Shown here: positions 38,705 to 46,912 of the stretch, piece after piece | Layout of the letters: every line of letters begins with the position of its first letter | Position numbering within the stretch: position 1 is the stretch's first letter | Source: Pseudoalteromonas sp. XI10 | Lineage (GTDB): Bacteria > Pseudomonadota > Gammaproteobacteria > Enterobacterales > Alteromonadaceae | Length of the DNA stretch: 64,000 nt | Direction of reading: 5' to 3' | Assembly (NCBI RefSeq): GCF_001469895.1 | Contig: NZ_LOPY01000021.1 | Span: 150,609-214,608, forward strand | Program-made: the position numbers and the translations under genes | Notes under the pieces: model-generated | Seen by the model: the letters and a program-made list of their open reading frames with translations, nothing else | Databases searched by the model: none | Told to the model about the DNA's origin: nothing

Positions 38705-38884
38705 TTAATTATGGAACTTGGGCAAAACATGTTCGCCGATGTGCTTTAATGCCCATTCGATGGGTAATTCGTTACGTCTAAAGTGCAGGCCAATGTGATT
38801 CACACCGGCATTTTTCATTGCCTTTAGTTCTGAGATGAGTCCGTTAACGCTTGTTTCAACCCCTAAAGAGGGGCGATTGAACAG
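38705..38884 (-). pseudogene. C-terminal remnant of a luciferase-like flavin monooxygenase
   Basis: The frame encodes about 60 residues, SLGVETSVNGLISELKAMKN followed by AGVNHIGLHFRRNELPIEWA and a VLPKFHN end, which matches the C-terminus of LLM-class (bacterial luciferase-like) oxidoreductases; the other 270 or so residues are absent. It begins just after the terminator of the LtrA gene and ends six bases before the fusion gene. I read it as a truncated pseudogene left by a deletion that also brought the fusion gene near ltrA (inference). Confidence 0.65.
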
Positions 38885-38930
38885 CGATATTATTGCTAGG
38901 AAAGTTTTTGCGAAAAACAGCAGGGGTAAC

Positions 38931-38963
38931 AAAACACCTTTGTCGTTTTTGCAAAGGTGTTTT
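38931..38963 (-). terminator. Intrinsic terminator after the ltrA-like gene
   Basis: AAAACACCTTTG and CAAAGGTGTTTT pair perfectly over 12 bp around a 9-base loop. It lies five bases after the stop codon of the LtrA-family gene. Confidence 0.78.
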
Positions 38964-38968
38964 AATTG

Positions 38969-40171
38969 TTATGAATTAGCTTCTTCTTTTGAAAGGGTAA
39001 AGTATGCGCGAGTGACTGGGTAGGCAATTTGTGAAATCAGTGCAGTGCCCCAAAGTATGTTGCCAATGAGCGAAGGTACATGGGGTAAAATAGGAATAGT
39101 AACTAAAGCGAGTATAACGCCAAACATTCTTACTTTGGCTGTTGCAAAACGGTGCGCTACACGATGCTCGATCATTAGCTGGATCCACAATAAACTCAAT
39201 AAGTAGCCTGCTAACCCTACGCAGCCAATGACACCATATTTAAGAGGGTAGGGTTGCCAGAACCCAGCTTTCACTTCGCCGGCGAGCGCAACGCCAACCA
39301 TAACTGCACATAACATTAAAAATAGGTGAGCTAACCACCAACTTACGAGTGTCCATTTGTGTTGGTTTTTAGGTTTACCATTGCCAACAAAGTCAAAGTA
39401 AATCCAGCATTGCACAAATACTGCAATACCGCCAAACATAAAGTTAGCCAGTACAGAGGGGTCGACTTTATAAATTCCTTTTTCTGATAAAGTAATCACC
39501 AATTTAAAGAAACCTTCGCCTACGACAATGAGCAGTAAAAGGGCAAAGCGCTCAGACATATGCCCAAGGCGTGGTAAAAAACGTTTATTTTCAAGTACAC
39601 CAATTTTTGGAGCCATATATAAAACTTGGATAGCGGCAATCGCAGTGCCAAATACCCAATAACTATAGGGTGCAGGCATAAAAGCTGTCGTAGCAAAGAT
39701 AATGGCAAGAGCAAAGTAGTTACGGCTCACACTGCGTGCTAATTTAGTTGATTCGACCCCCAATTGATTGGTGCGATGAAATAAATACGCTGTAATAAGT
39801 CGGTTAGCTGCATAGGCCAATGCAAAATATGTCCAGCCTTTGTCAAGTACATGGGGAATAGAGGCTGCCATAATCATGGCGGTGACAATTTGGCAGGCCA
39901 TGATCAGCCGATGTTTTACATCTGTACTGACATAGAGTGAGTTAAAAACGCTGGAGTCAGCCCAGGCGAACCATACGGTGATGAATAAACCTGCAAAAGT
40001 AAGAAAACCACTTAAATGTAAGTGGTCGCTTAAAAAATTACCTAGCAGAAAAATGATTACCACATGAATAAGGTCATAAAATAATTCAACCCAATGAACA
40101 TGGTCATGTGAACTTTTTAAATCTAGGTGATGCTTAGGTAAGCGCCACATTGGGTGGTTTTCTAATGCCAT
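38969..40171 (-). CDS. LtrA-family (low temperature requirement A) membrane protein
   Basis: The 400-residue protein has the LtrA start HVHWVELFYDLIHVVIIFLL (residues about 24-43) and about eleven hydrophobic segments, plus ERFALLLLIVVGEGFFKLVI, the second family signature. LtrA was first noted in Listeria as needed for growth at low temperature; the molecular role is unknown. It is the last gene of a five-gene run from mdaB downward, spaced 12 bases from the cupin gene. Confidence 0.87.
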   Translation of the reverse strand: MALENHPMWRLPKHHLDLKSSHDHVHWVELFYDLIHVVIIFLLGNFLSDHLHLSGFLTFAGLFITVWFAWADSSVFNSLYVSTDVKHRLIMACQIVTAMIMAASIPHVLDKGWTYFALAYAANRLITAYLFHRTNQLGVESTKLARSVSRNYFALAIIFATTAFMPAPYSYWVFGTAIAAIQVLYMAPKIGVLENKRFLPRLGHMSERFALLLLIVVGEGFFKLVITLSEKGIYKVDPSVLANFMFGGIAVFVQCWIYFDFVGNGKPKNQHKWTLVSWWLAHLFLMLCAVMVGVALAGEVKAGFWQPYPLKYGVIGCVGLAGYLLSLLWIQLMIEHRVAHRFATAKVRMFGVILALVTIPILPHVPSLIGNILWGTALISQIAYPVTRAYFTLSKEEANS

Positions 40172-40183
40172 AATTGCTCCTAC

Positions 40184-40549
40184 CTATTTGCTCTCAACAA
40201 TAATTGCAGTGATGGTGGTTTCACCTTCATTTTTGACTTGATGAGTCCATGCGTCATGCCACATCACATAGCCATTGGGGATCTCAAGTGTTGTTTGTGA
40301 CTCTTTTGTACTGATGGTTGCCTTACCACCTGTCTCAAAGTAGACAGTTTCGGCATTATGCGTGTGCCAATTATCTTGCTCACCTGGTGCTAAAGTCATA
40401 CGCAAAACAAGTACTTCACTGTTATCTAGCAATACTTCATAGTGATTAGGTGAAGCAATATGTGCATGGGGGAGTTGTGCTGAAAAAGCATGTGGTGAGC
40501 ACATCATTATGCTCACCAAGCCAATCAGCAAAGTTGTAAATTTGCTCAT
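40184..40549 (-). CDS. Secreted cupin-domain protein
   Basis: The 121-residue protein has a signal peptide (cut after HAFSA, residue about 24) and a single cupin with metal-binding pattern WHTHNAETVYFETGGKATIS and a second motif WHDAWTHQVKNEG. Small periplasmic cupins of this type have no single function. It lies between the peroxiredoxin-like gene (9 bases) and the LtrA gene (12 bases) in the mdaB cluster. Confidence 0.75.
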   Translation of the reverse strand: MSKFTTLLIGLVSIMMCSPHAFSAQLPHAHIASPNHYEVLLDNSEVLVLRMTLAPGEQDNWHTHNAETVYFETGGKATISTKESQTTLEIPNGYVMWHDAWTHQVKNEGETTITAIIVESK

Positions 40550-40558
40550 GGCTACTCT

Positions 40559-41107
40559 CTACTTATGCATACCGCGAATTGGGTAGTTATTTTTTGGATC
40601 GCGTATCCAGTTAAGCCCACTTACCAAGGTTGCTAAATCAGGTCTTACAAATGGGTTATTGGAATAATCAACCACATGTACATTACCCTGCTCGTTAACC
40701 ACAAACAGTGCAGGCTCTGCGAAAGGGTGATCTGTTTCTTGCGGTGAACGGGGATCAGATATGTAAGTACCTAATGCTTGCATTTGCTCTGTAGTCAAAC
40801 CGTAAGCAAGTGGAAATGACACAGATAACTGCTCTAAATGCGCTTCTAACTGCTCTTTGCTATCGCCTGAAACAGCAATTACATCAACACCCGTTTCTAA
40901 TAGCGCAGCTTTGTACTGCTCGAGGCTGTTTAAATAGCGAGTACATAAAGGGCAATGCTTACCACGATAAACAACCACAAGCTGCCAGCTTGCACCGTGT
41001 TGAGGTTGACCAAGAACAGCCTCTTCACCATTCAAAAGTGCAGCACTAATACTAGGAAATGCACTGCCCGGATGGAGTTTATTGCTATAAACAGATTCGT
41101 TACTCAT
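40559..41107 (-). CDS. Peroxiredoxin/AhpC-TSA-like redox protein
   Basis: The 182-residue protein has a thioredoxin-fold core with VVVYRGKHCPLCTRYLNSLE, whose CPLC pair aligns with the peroxidatic region, then VDVIAVSGDSKEQLEAHLEQ and FVVNEQGNVHVVDYSNNPF. This subgroup of redoxin/AhpC-TSA proteins probably reduces peroxides or quinone adducts. It is 9 bases downstream of mdaB and shares its HxlR-controlled promoter region. Confidence 0.8.
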   Translation of the reverse strand: MSNESVYSNKLHPGSAFPSISAALLNGEEAVLGQPQHGASWQLVVVYRGKHCPLCTRYLNSLEQYKAALLETGVDVIAVSGDSKEQLEAHLEQLSVSFPLAYGLTTEQMQALGTYISDPRSPQETDHPFAEPALFVVNEQGNVHVVDYSNNPFVRPDLATLVSGLNWIRDPKNNYPIRGMHK

Positions 41108-41116
41108 GAGTGTTCC

Positions 41117-41698
41117 TTAAAAGTTGTCGTTTAAGTGTTTTTCAAAGCGCGCAAAGTCGCTGTCGATGTCTGCATTTTTCATCACGTCATAACAGGCGAA
41201 AGTAGGTAACCCTTGCATACCGAAAAACTTAAAGTTCATATGCATTGGGAAAACAAGGTCATCAACACTTTTACCTTCAAAAAAGTCAGTGGCATCTGTA
41301 AATGATTCTGCAGGTGCATTTAAGGTCAGCGACATCATGTATTGAGTGTTATTTAAGGTGCCGCCTTTACCGTAATTGGCTTTTGGATTGTCTTGATGGC
41401 GACCATCACCATGGCAAAGCGCTCCACCCATGCCCGCGGTGTACACTTCATCCATGTATTTTTTGAATGACCAAGTCATGCCCATCCAATTAATTGGTGA
41501 TTGTAAAAAGACGATATCTGCCCATTGATGGTTTTCAAGTTCAGTTTCTACATCAAATTCGTCTTGTGTGTTAACCACACGAGTTTGATAGCCTTTTGCT
41601 TGAAAAAAAGCGTCGGCTTTTTCGATTAAAGCAGCATTTAACTTACCTTCAGAAAAAGGGTAATAGTGATGCGCGTTAAGAATTAATACGTTTTTCAT
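41117..41698 (-). CDS. mdaB: NADPH:quinone reductase MdaB-like
   Basis: The 193-residue flavodoxin-fold protein carries NVLILNAHHYYPFSEGKLNA, HQWADIVFLQSPINWMGMTW, and GTLNNTQYMMSLTLNAPAE, all typical of MdaB. It performs two-electron reduction of quinones, avoiding semiquinone radicals. It is the first gene of the cluster mdaB-peroxiredoxin-cupin-ltrA and divergent from an HxlR regulator, which fits quinone- or electrophile-induced expression. Confidence 0.9.
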   Translation of the reverse strand: MKNVLILNAHHYYPFSEGKLNAALIEKADAFFQAKGYQTRVVNTQDEFDVETELENHQWADIVFLQSPINWMGMTWSFKKYMDEVYTAGMGGALCHGDGRHQDNPKANYGKGGTLNNTQYMMSLTLNAPAESFTDATDFFEGKSVDDLVFPMHMNFKFFGMQGLPTFACYDVMKNADIDSDFARFEKHLNDNF

Positions 41699-41761
41699 AG
41701 TTGAGTATCCGTTTGCTAATTACTTTATCGTGTTCAAAATATATTCTGTGGTATATAATAG

Positions 41762-41773
41762 TAACCTAGGTTA
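41762..41773. promoter_or_regulatory. Palindromic operator for the HxlR regulator
   Basis: TAACCTAGGTTA is a perfect 12-base palindrome midway between the divergent mdaB and hxlR-type genes. A related half-site GTAACTAGG recurs at 41797, 36 bases away. HxlR proteins commonly bind GTAAC-type inverted repeats. Confidence 0.6.
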
Positions 41774-41825
41774 TTTAATCAACCAGTCACCTTTTTGTAA
41801 CTAGGCTGAAAAATGCGAGGTTGTT

Positions 41826-42182
41826 TTGGAAAGTTCAGTAGAAACAGACAGTAAGGGAAGAAAAAAAGTTTTAAATGCTTGCATGGAACCGTGTGCTATT
41901 GAAAAAGGCATGCGTTTGATTGGCGGTAAATGGACGGGCTCTATTATCTATCATTTAAAAGATGGCCCTGTGCGCTTTAATGATTTAACGCGCATGCTGG
42001 GTGGTGCAAGCAAAAAGATGATAGACCAACGTCTGAAAGAGCTAGAAAGTAGAGCGATGATCACCCGTCATGTTATTAGCACGCGCCCGATAGCAGTGAC
42101 CTATGAGCTTACTGATTTTGGCCGCTCAGCACTGCATATACTCGATGAGTTACGGGTTTGGTCTGAATCGAATGAGGTTTAA
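41826..42182 (+). CDS. HxlR-family transcriptional regulator
   Basis: I use TTG 41826 because GAGG sits five bases upstream; there is no in-frame ATG before residue 20. The 118-residue protein has the HxlR winged helix: CAIEKGMRLIGGKWTGSIIY, RFNDLTRMLGGASKKMIDQR, VTYELTDFGRSALHILDEL. Cysteines at 19 and 23 precede the domain, and HxlR sensors such as YodB/QorR use N-terminal cysteines to sense quinones. Divergence from mdaB supports control of quinone detoxification. Confidence 0.87.
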   Translation: MESSVETDSKGRKKVLNACMEPCAIEKGMRLIGGKWTGSIIYHLKDGPVRFNDLTRMLGGASKKMIDQRLKELESRAMITRHVISTRPIAVTYELTDFGRSALHILDELRVWSESNEV

Positions 42183-42203
42183 TTAGCTTAGAGAGGGCAG
42201 GGA

Positions 42204-42656
42204 ATGCATAAGGCACAATTTGGAGAGGTTGAATCAATTAAAAAGCCACCTCATTATGAGGCGATTCATCAACTTGCGCTTGATATTGTTAATGCTCCAA
42301 ATAAACAACAAGAGTGGGCGGCGTACAATAAAATAAAAGAAATATGCGACAAGTTTGCAGGCACACCGCTTGATCATCCGTTTCAATGGGAAACGCTCGC
42401 TGACTTTACCTATCAAAAGCCAGAAGTTGCACTTAGCTATTATTTCAAAGCGCTAAAGCTAGCAATGTTACTCGAACTAGAGGATTATTTAGCGTCGATT
42501 AATTTTGCGATTGCAGAGAATTACCTAGAGAAAGCTGATAAGGCCCAAGCGCTAAACTTTGCCAATACAGCTTTAACTTTCGCGGAACAAGCCGCAGATG
42601 ATGAATTACAGTTAGAAATTAACGAACTGATTCTCGAAGCTAACTCCTTGCCATAA
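42204..42656 (+). CDS. Conserved helical (TPR-like) protein of unknown function
   Basis: The 150-residue protein follows the HxlR gene by 21 bases with an AGGG site. It is mainly helical with TPR-like spacing in the second half (PEVALSYYFKALKLAMLLEL, KADKAQALNFANTALTFAEQ). No signal peptide or membrane segment. I do not recognise a named family. It may be cotranscribed with the HxlR gene; an adaptor or scaffold role is only a guess. Confidence 0.6.
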   Translation: MHKAQFGEVESIKKPPHYEAIHQLALDIVNAPNKQQEWAAYNKIKEICDKFAGTPLDHPFQWETLADFTYQKPEVALSYYFKALKLAMLLELEDYLASINFAIAENYLEKADKAQALNFANTALTFAEQAADDELQLEINELILEANSLP

Positions 42657-42672
42657 AATTATTTATAAAAAA

Positions 42673-42691
42673 GCCAGCGCTATGCACTGGC
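42673..42691. terminator. Probable bidirectional terminator
   Basis: GCCAGCGC and GCACTGGC pair with one mismatch around TAT, flanked by A6 upstream and TTT downstream. It lies between convergent genes. Confidence 0.55.
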
Positions 42692-42700
42692 GTTTATCAA

Positions 42701-43762
42701 TTACGGAAAAGAGTAGCGCACAATCCGTTTTACAACAGAGAAGTACTGGCGAAAGAAGCCGCCGGTATTGTAGTGGATACCGTGCTCTTTAAAGATAGCT
42801 TGCACCTTAGGGGCAATTTCGCGGTAGCGTTTTGCGGGTAAATCGGGGAATAAGTGATGTTCTATTTGATAGCTCAAGTGCCCAGTCATTACATGAAACA
42901 GGTTACCCCCTTTGATATTTGATGAGCCTAACGCTTGGCGGTAATACCACTGACCTTGTGATTCATTTTCGCAGTCTTGTTGGTTAAAGGTTTCAACTTC
43001 ACCGGTAAAGTGCCCACAAAAGATAATGGTTGAGGTCCATAGGTTACGTAATAAATTAGCCGCAAGGTTACCCGTTAAAACCAACAAGAATAAAGGCCCA
43101 GCAATCAGTGGAAAGAGCAGGTAGTCTTTCACTAGCTGGCGTGCACCCTTACTAAAAAAGCGCTTTTTCAGTTCGCTGTGAGACACCGTGTAATCGCGGT
43201 CATCTTTTTTCTTGCCAAAAAACACCCGCTCGGCTGCCATTTCATGGTACGACACTCCCCATTGGAACAGCACACTGAGTAATAGGTAAGTAACAAATTG
43301 CCACAGGTTTTTCACCCGCCAACGAAAGTCATTCGATAAGCGTAGTAATCCATAGCCGAAGTCGCGATCTTTACCAATAATATTGGTATAGGTGTGGTGC
43401 TCGTAGTTGTGAACACGGTTCCAGCTAGCCCCATCGCACGCTATATCCCACTCGTAAGACTTTGAATTTATATATTTATCATTCATCCAGTCGTATTGGC
43501 CATGCATCACATTGTGGCCAATTTCCATGTTATCGAGGATTTTTGCTGTGGCTAAACTAAGCACGCCCACGAGCCATAAAACAGGCTGAATAAAGCCTAG
43601 CATTAATAAAACTCGGCCACCCCATTCAAACACTCGCTGGCAAACAATAACGCGGCGAATGTATTTTGCATCTTGCTCACCGAGTTTTGATTTTACATCT
43701 GCTTTAACGCTATCGAGTTGAGCTGCTAATTTTTCAAAATTGACTGTTTTTATTGTGTTCAT
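42701..43762 (-). CDS. Membrane fatty acid desaturase
   Basis: The 353-residue protein has two membrane-spanning regions and the three histidine clusters of acyl desaturases: HNVMHGQYDW (H83-H87), HNYEHHTYTN (H118-H123) and QIEHHLFPDL (H302-H303). It probably introduces a double bond into acyl chains using electrons from its partner reductase, which overlaps its start codon by four bases (GTGA/ATGA-type coupling). The position of the double bond cannot be read. The pair recalls the DesB/DesC arrangement. Confidence 0.9.
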   Translation of the reverse strand: MNTIKTVNFEKLAAQLDSVKADVKSKLGEQDAKYIRRVIVCQRVFEWGGRVLLMLGFIQPVLWLVGVLSLATAKILDNMEIGHNVMHGQYDWMNDKYINSKSYEWDIACDGASWNRVHNYEHHTYTNIIGKDRDFGYGLLRLSNDFRWRVKNLWQFVTYLLLSVLFQWGVSYHEMAAERVFFGKKKDDRDYTVSHSELKKRFFSKGARQLVKDYLLFPLIAGPLFLLVLTGNLAANLLRNLWTSTIIFCGHFTGEVETFNQQDCENESQGQWYYRQALGSSNIKGGNLFHVMTGHLSYQIEHHLFPDLPAKRYREIAPKVQAIFKEHGIHYNTGGFFRQYFSVVKRIVRYSFP

Positions 43763-44802
43763 GCTGATAACTCCACGTCACTGACAGGTTGCGATATGCA
43801 AAGTTGAATTAACTGCTCTGAGCTATCAGAGAGCTCACCAGTACGAATATCACGCACGATGCCTTGCTTTTTAACGCATTGGCATTGATGGCAAATCCCC
43901 ATACCACAGCCAACTGACACAGGTTGCTTATTCGCTTGTAAGTGGGACAGTAAGGTTTGTTGGTTATCAATAGTGAATGTTTTGCCCTGATGAGTGAGTG
44001 TTAGTTCGTGCTTATCAGAGGTTGCTAAAACAGCAGGGGCTGCACTGAAATGCTCACTGTCTATAGGCGTATTTAATTGCTTAGCTAAAGCGGCTGCTTG
44101 CTTATACAAAGCTGCAGGGCCGCACACTAACCAGTGTTTATGCGCATTTGTTGTCAGCCATGTCGTCGCATCACCATCTTTGTTGCGCTCAAGTAAGTGA
44201 TAATCAAAATTGCACAGCGATTGCTTTAGTTGCTCAAGTTCATCTTTAAGCCAGTGGCTGTTCGGCTTTGCATAATAAAGCAGGGTTATAGTGTGTTTGC
44301 TATCTGCAGGTAAAGATTTAAGCATGGCTATAAATGGCGTAATGCCTGAGCCACCGGCAAGCATGATTAAAGAGCGCGCGGTATTTGGCATAATAAACTG
44401 GCCTTTAGGCTCAGAAATATTAAGCCATTGCCCTGGCCTCAAATTTATTAGCTTTGATGTAAATGCGCCGATCTCTTGGCTGCGGATCAACAAACGAATT
44501 TGTCGCTGCTGCCTTGCCAGTTGTGGTTCGCTTGCGATGGTAAACACGCGCGTTAGCAGTCGTCCTTTCGTTTCTATGGTTAACGCAATGTGCTGGCCTG
44601 CTTGATGAATGGGCCATGCTTTTTCTGGCTCAATAATCAACTCAATGCTTTGTTCAGCAAACACCTGTACATGTTTTACTTGTGCACGAAAGTAGCCTTC
44701 GCGCCAGCCTGGTTTAAAGCACTGAACCACCGGCTCCCAGTATCCTGCCCATGACTGATGATGCAATAAATGTTTTGATAATGAATTTAATAACGCTCTC
44801 AT
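43759..44802 (-). CDS. Ferredoxin-NADP reductase-type electron donor for the desaturase
   Basis: The 347-residue protein contains an FAD-binding domain (RVFTIASEP), NAD(P)-binding domain (LIMLAGGSGITPFIAMLKSL) and a C-terminal plant-type [2Fe-2S] domain with C299-x4-C304-x2-C307 and C335 (CGMGICHQC). An N-terminal helical stretch precedes the FAD domain. This three-module order is that of phthalate-dioxygenase/flavohaemoprotein-like reductases that feed membrane desaturases. It overlaps the desaturase gene by four bases and has an operator-like palindrome upstream. Confidence 0.9.
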   Translation of the reverse strand: MRALLNSLSKHLLHHQSWAGYWEPVVQCFKPGWREGYFRAQVKHVQVFAEQSIELIIEPEKAWPIHQAGQHIALTIETKGRLLTRVFTIASEPQLARQQRQIRLLIRSQEIGAFTSKLINLRPGQWLNISEPKGQFIMPNTARSLIMLAGGSGITPFIAMLKSLPADSKHTITLLYYAKPNSHWLKDELEQLKQSLCNFDYHLLERNKDGDATTWLTTNAHKHWLVCGPAALYKQAAALAKQLNTPIDSEHFSAAPAVLATSDKHELTLTHQGKTFTIDNQQTLLSHLQANKQPVSVGCGMGICHQCQCVKKQGIVRDIRTGELSDSSEQLIQLCISQPVSDVELSA

Positions 44803-45214
44803 TTTTCGCCTTTAGCTTACAAGTGTACGCTCACTTGGCGCACAAGTGTAAGTTGAAAGATGGTAATTGCAAGCCTAATTTGAGTATTAGCTCTAAATTG
44901 AAAGGGCTTAACCTTGCTATTAGGGGGTTATATTTAATGAAAAAAGAAGGGATTAATTTTCTTTTTTTTATTTAATTCAAGGTTATATGTTTATTTTGTT
45001 TAGTTTTAATTGCCATGCATCTAGGGAAGGGAATTTTGAGCTCTTTTACAAGAAGTATTAAAAGGGCTCGTTAATTTCGGCTAGTAATTAAAAACAGCTT
45101 TAGCCTTTTTGCTCTGAAGCTCTGCCACCGGCTCTAGTGGCAAAGCTTAATTTACAAGTTCGAGATGTAATATGGGGATATTCGTTGGTTTGTGAGCCAA
45201 TTCAATCGAGTTAT
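44803..45214. other. 412-base control region upstream of the desaturase operon, with operator-like palindrome
   Basis: AAGTGTACGCTCACTT (44821-44836) is a 16-base imperfect palindrome (outer five pairs plus central CG match), nested in CTTAC...GTAAG (44816-44852). It resembles the AGTGnnCGnnCACT-like sites bound by TetR-family regulators of unsaturated fatty acids (DesT/FabR type). A second stem, AAGCTCTGCCAC (45117-45128) with GTGGCAAAGCTT (45137-45148), one mismatch, lies downstream of the 45215 gene. No coding frame is supported; the open frame at 44751-44975 is rejected. Confidence 0.5.
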
Positions 45215-45427
45215 TTAAGCAAACATTATCCCATCTGAGTCTTGTTTAAAGCGATTCTGACTCTCAACTTTACGCCATACTTTTTCGTGGAAGTAAAACG
45301 CAACAGTGTTCACAGCTGGCTCAACAATAGCAACCAAGCCACCAATTAAAAAACTACCTGTTAAAAAGTAAGTCACTGTAAAAGCGATTGCGAAGTGCAT
45401 CATTGCAAAAGTAACTGTCTTAATCAT
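45215..45427 (-). CDS. DUF2061 small membrane protein
   Basis: The 70-residue protein consists of two membrane segments (FAMMHFAIAFTVTYFLTGSF and LIGGLVAIVEPAVNTVAFYF) followed by HEKVWRKVESQNRF. This is the DUF2061 pattern with the EPxxNTxxYYxHE signature. Function unknown. Stands alone in a region of long non-coding stretches. Confidence 0.8.
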   Translation of the reverse strand: MIKTVTFAMMHFAIAFTVTYFLTGSFLIGGLVAIVEPAVNTVAFYFHEKVWRKVESQNRFKQDSDGIMFA

Positions 45428-45898
45428 TTTGAATACCCTAACTCTTAAAATTTAATGAGTTTAGTATTGCTCATTATTTTCAATCTTTAAAATGGAGTAA
45501 AAAGATTTTTGTAATCGAAAAACTGGATTGTTGTTTTCACAGTAATGTTCAGAAAGTTTTATTTCAAAGTCTACGAATTCAAATAGAAGTAGATGGTGAG
45601 AGTTTCGTAAATATGCATTTCAGTTGGGGCAATAAACTGCGTATTGCCACCGATAATGCATGGCGAGGCTTTAGGGCAATTAAGGAGTAGAAAGCTTATT
45701 TAATCAAATTACTTAAGTTTATTTTAAGTTTAAACAAGTACAGTAAAGTTTCGCTAATAAGTAAACAAGATAATTTAAGATAGCTCATTTTTTGTTTTAG
45801 ATCATTATAGCAAGAGCGCTCAAAGGATAGCGTAATTGTGAGTCTATATTACGTATAAATTTAGCACTTATCTCAACGCGTTTTACGAAAGGGGCACT
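45428..45898. other. 471-base region with a degenerate coding remnant and promoter of cytochrome b561
   Basis: A frame without a credible start codon runs from about 45438 to the TAG at 45690 and ends HFSWGNKLRIATDNAWRGFR then AIKE. Its last 52 bases recur at 51999. I read it as a decayed gene end. The remaining 208 bases up to the cytochrome gene are AT-rich and presumably hold its promoter; no further element is clear. Confidence 0.4.
45639..45690 (+). repeat. Dispersed 52-bp repeat, copy A
   Basis: This segment is 47/52 identical, ungapped, to 51999-52050. The five differences change codons as well as third positions, so DNA or RNA identity rather than protein seems to be what is shared. 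The core TATTGCC can pair with GGCAATA just upstream or with GGGCAAT downstream. Confidence 0.85.
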
Positions 45899-46450
45899 AT
45901 GAAGATTAAAAATACAACGACTCATTACAGTTCGTTCTCGATATTATTGCACTGGCTTATGTTTATTCTAATCGTCACTGTTTTTGGCAGTATTGAATTG
46001 CGAGAGTTATTTGATAAAGGCACGGAAACACGCGATGCTTTTAAAATGTGGCATTTTATGTTGGGTTTATCTGTTTTAGCTCTAGTAGTTGTAAGGTTAG
46101 TGGTGCGTGTGCTGGCAGGCTCAACTCCTGCAATAAAACCTGAGCCTGCAAAGTGGCAAAATACATTAGCCAAACTTGTGCACCTAGCGCTCTATGTCTT
46201 CATGATTTCAATGCCAATAGCAGGTTGGCTGATATTGAGTATGGCTGGTAAACCCGTGCCATTTTTTGGCTTACAGCTACCTCCATTAGCAAGTGAAAAT
46301 AAAGATCTTGCTAAAACTATCAAAGAAATACACGAGACTGTGGGTGAAGTAGGTTATTACTTAATAGGCTTGCACGCCGCAGCTGCATTATTCCATCATT
46401 ACATTTTGGCTGATAATACCTTAAAACGTATGTTGCCTTTAAAAAAGTAA
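45899..46450 (+). CDS. Cytochrome b561
   Basis: The 183-residue protein has four membrane helices and the histidine ligands of the bacterial b561 family (SILLHWLMFILIV, MWHFMLGLSVLALVVVRLVV, LVHLALYVFMISMPIAGWLI, IGLHAAAALFHHYI). It moves electrons between quinol and periplasmic or superoxide partners; E. coli CybB is a superoxide:quinone oxidoreductase. Start follows a GAAAGGGG site. Single gene. Confidence 0.92.
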   Translation: MKIKNTTTHYSSFSILLHWLMFILIVTVFGSIELRELFDKGTETRDAFKMWHFMLGLSVLALVVVRLVVRVLAGSTPAIKPEPAKWQNTLAKLVHLALYVFMISMPIAGWLILSMAGKPVPFFGLQLPPLASENKDLAKTIKEIHETVGEVGYYLIGLHAAAALFHHYILADNTLKRMLPLKK

Positions 46451-46912
46451 AGTTTAGTTAGGTCACCATAGATAAGCCTTGAAATCCCATACTAGGATTT
46501 ATCAGGGCTTGCTCATGACGCAACGAGGCTACTCATTTTTTTCTCGATTTTCACTTTAAGTATTTCGTAACACAGCAATGAAACTTATCTGTGTTACTAA
46601 CCATTCGTTACCATCACGCAAGCCAAGTTAGTGTTGGGTCAAACACTAACTTGGCAACGCATGAATCCATCAAAACCTCAATTCATCAGAGATTATCAAC
46701 GCGCGAGTAAATCACGCTAGGTCAATAAGGTACGGAACTATACTTGTGTGAAAGTGTTGCTTAAAACAAAGTTTGGAGTTCTGAGTTAACGTCCTGGTTT
46801 TTAACCTCTCTTTGTACCCATTCATCTTAATGTACTATTAATAACCAATTATATTTGTATGATGATAAAAATTACTCAAATCTTGAGTTCATAATCCAAA
46901 GGAACATACCTA
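46451..46912. other. 462-base non-coding stretch with a perfect 14-bp hairpin
   Basis: GCCAAGTTAGTGTT (46622-46635) and AACACTAACTTGGC (46642-46655) are exact reverse complements around GGGTCA. There is no U-tract, so this is not a classical terminator. The remainder shows no coding frame I can support; the promoter of the chemoreceptor gene must lie in it. Confidence 0.6.

Noticed and set aside
44751..44975. 74-codon open frame on the plus strand
   Set aside because: Overlaps the reductase start and its operator on the other strand, has no ribosome-binding site and no recognisable features beyond one hydrophobic run.
45639..45690. Integron attC site
   Set aside because: Dyad pairing exists, but the conserved GTTRRRY and RYYYAAC core sites are absent and no integrase is seen.
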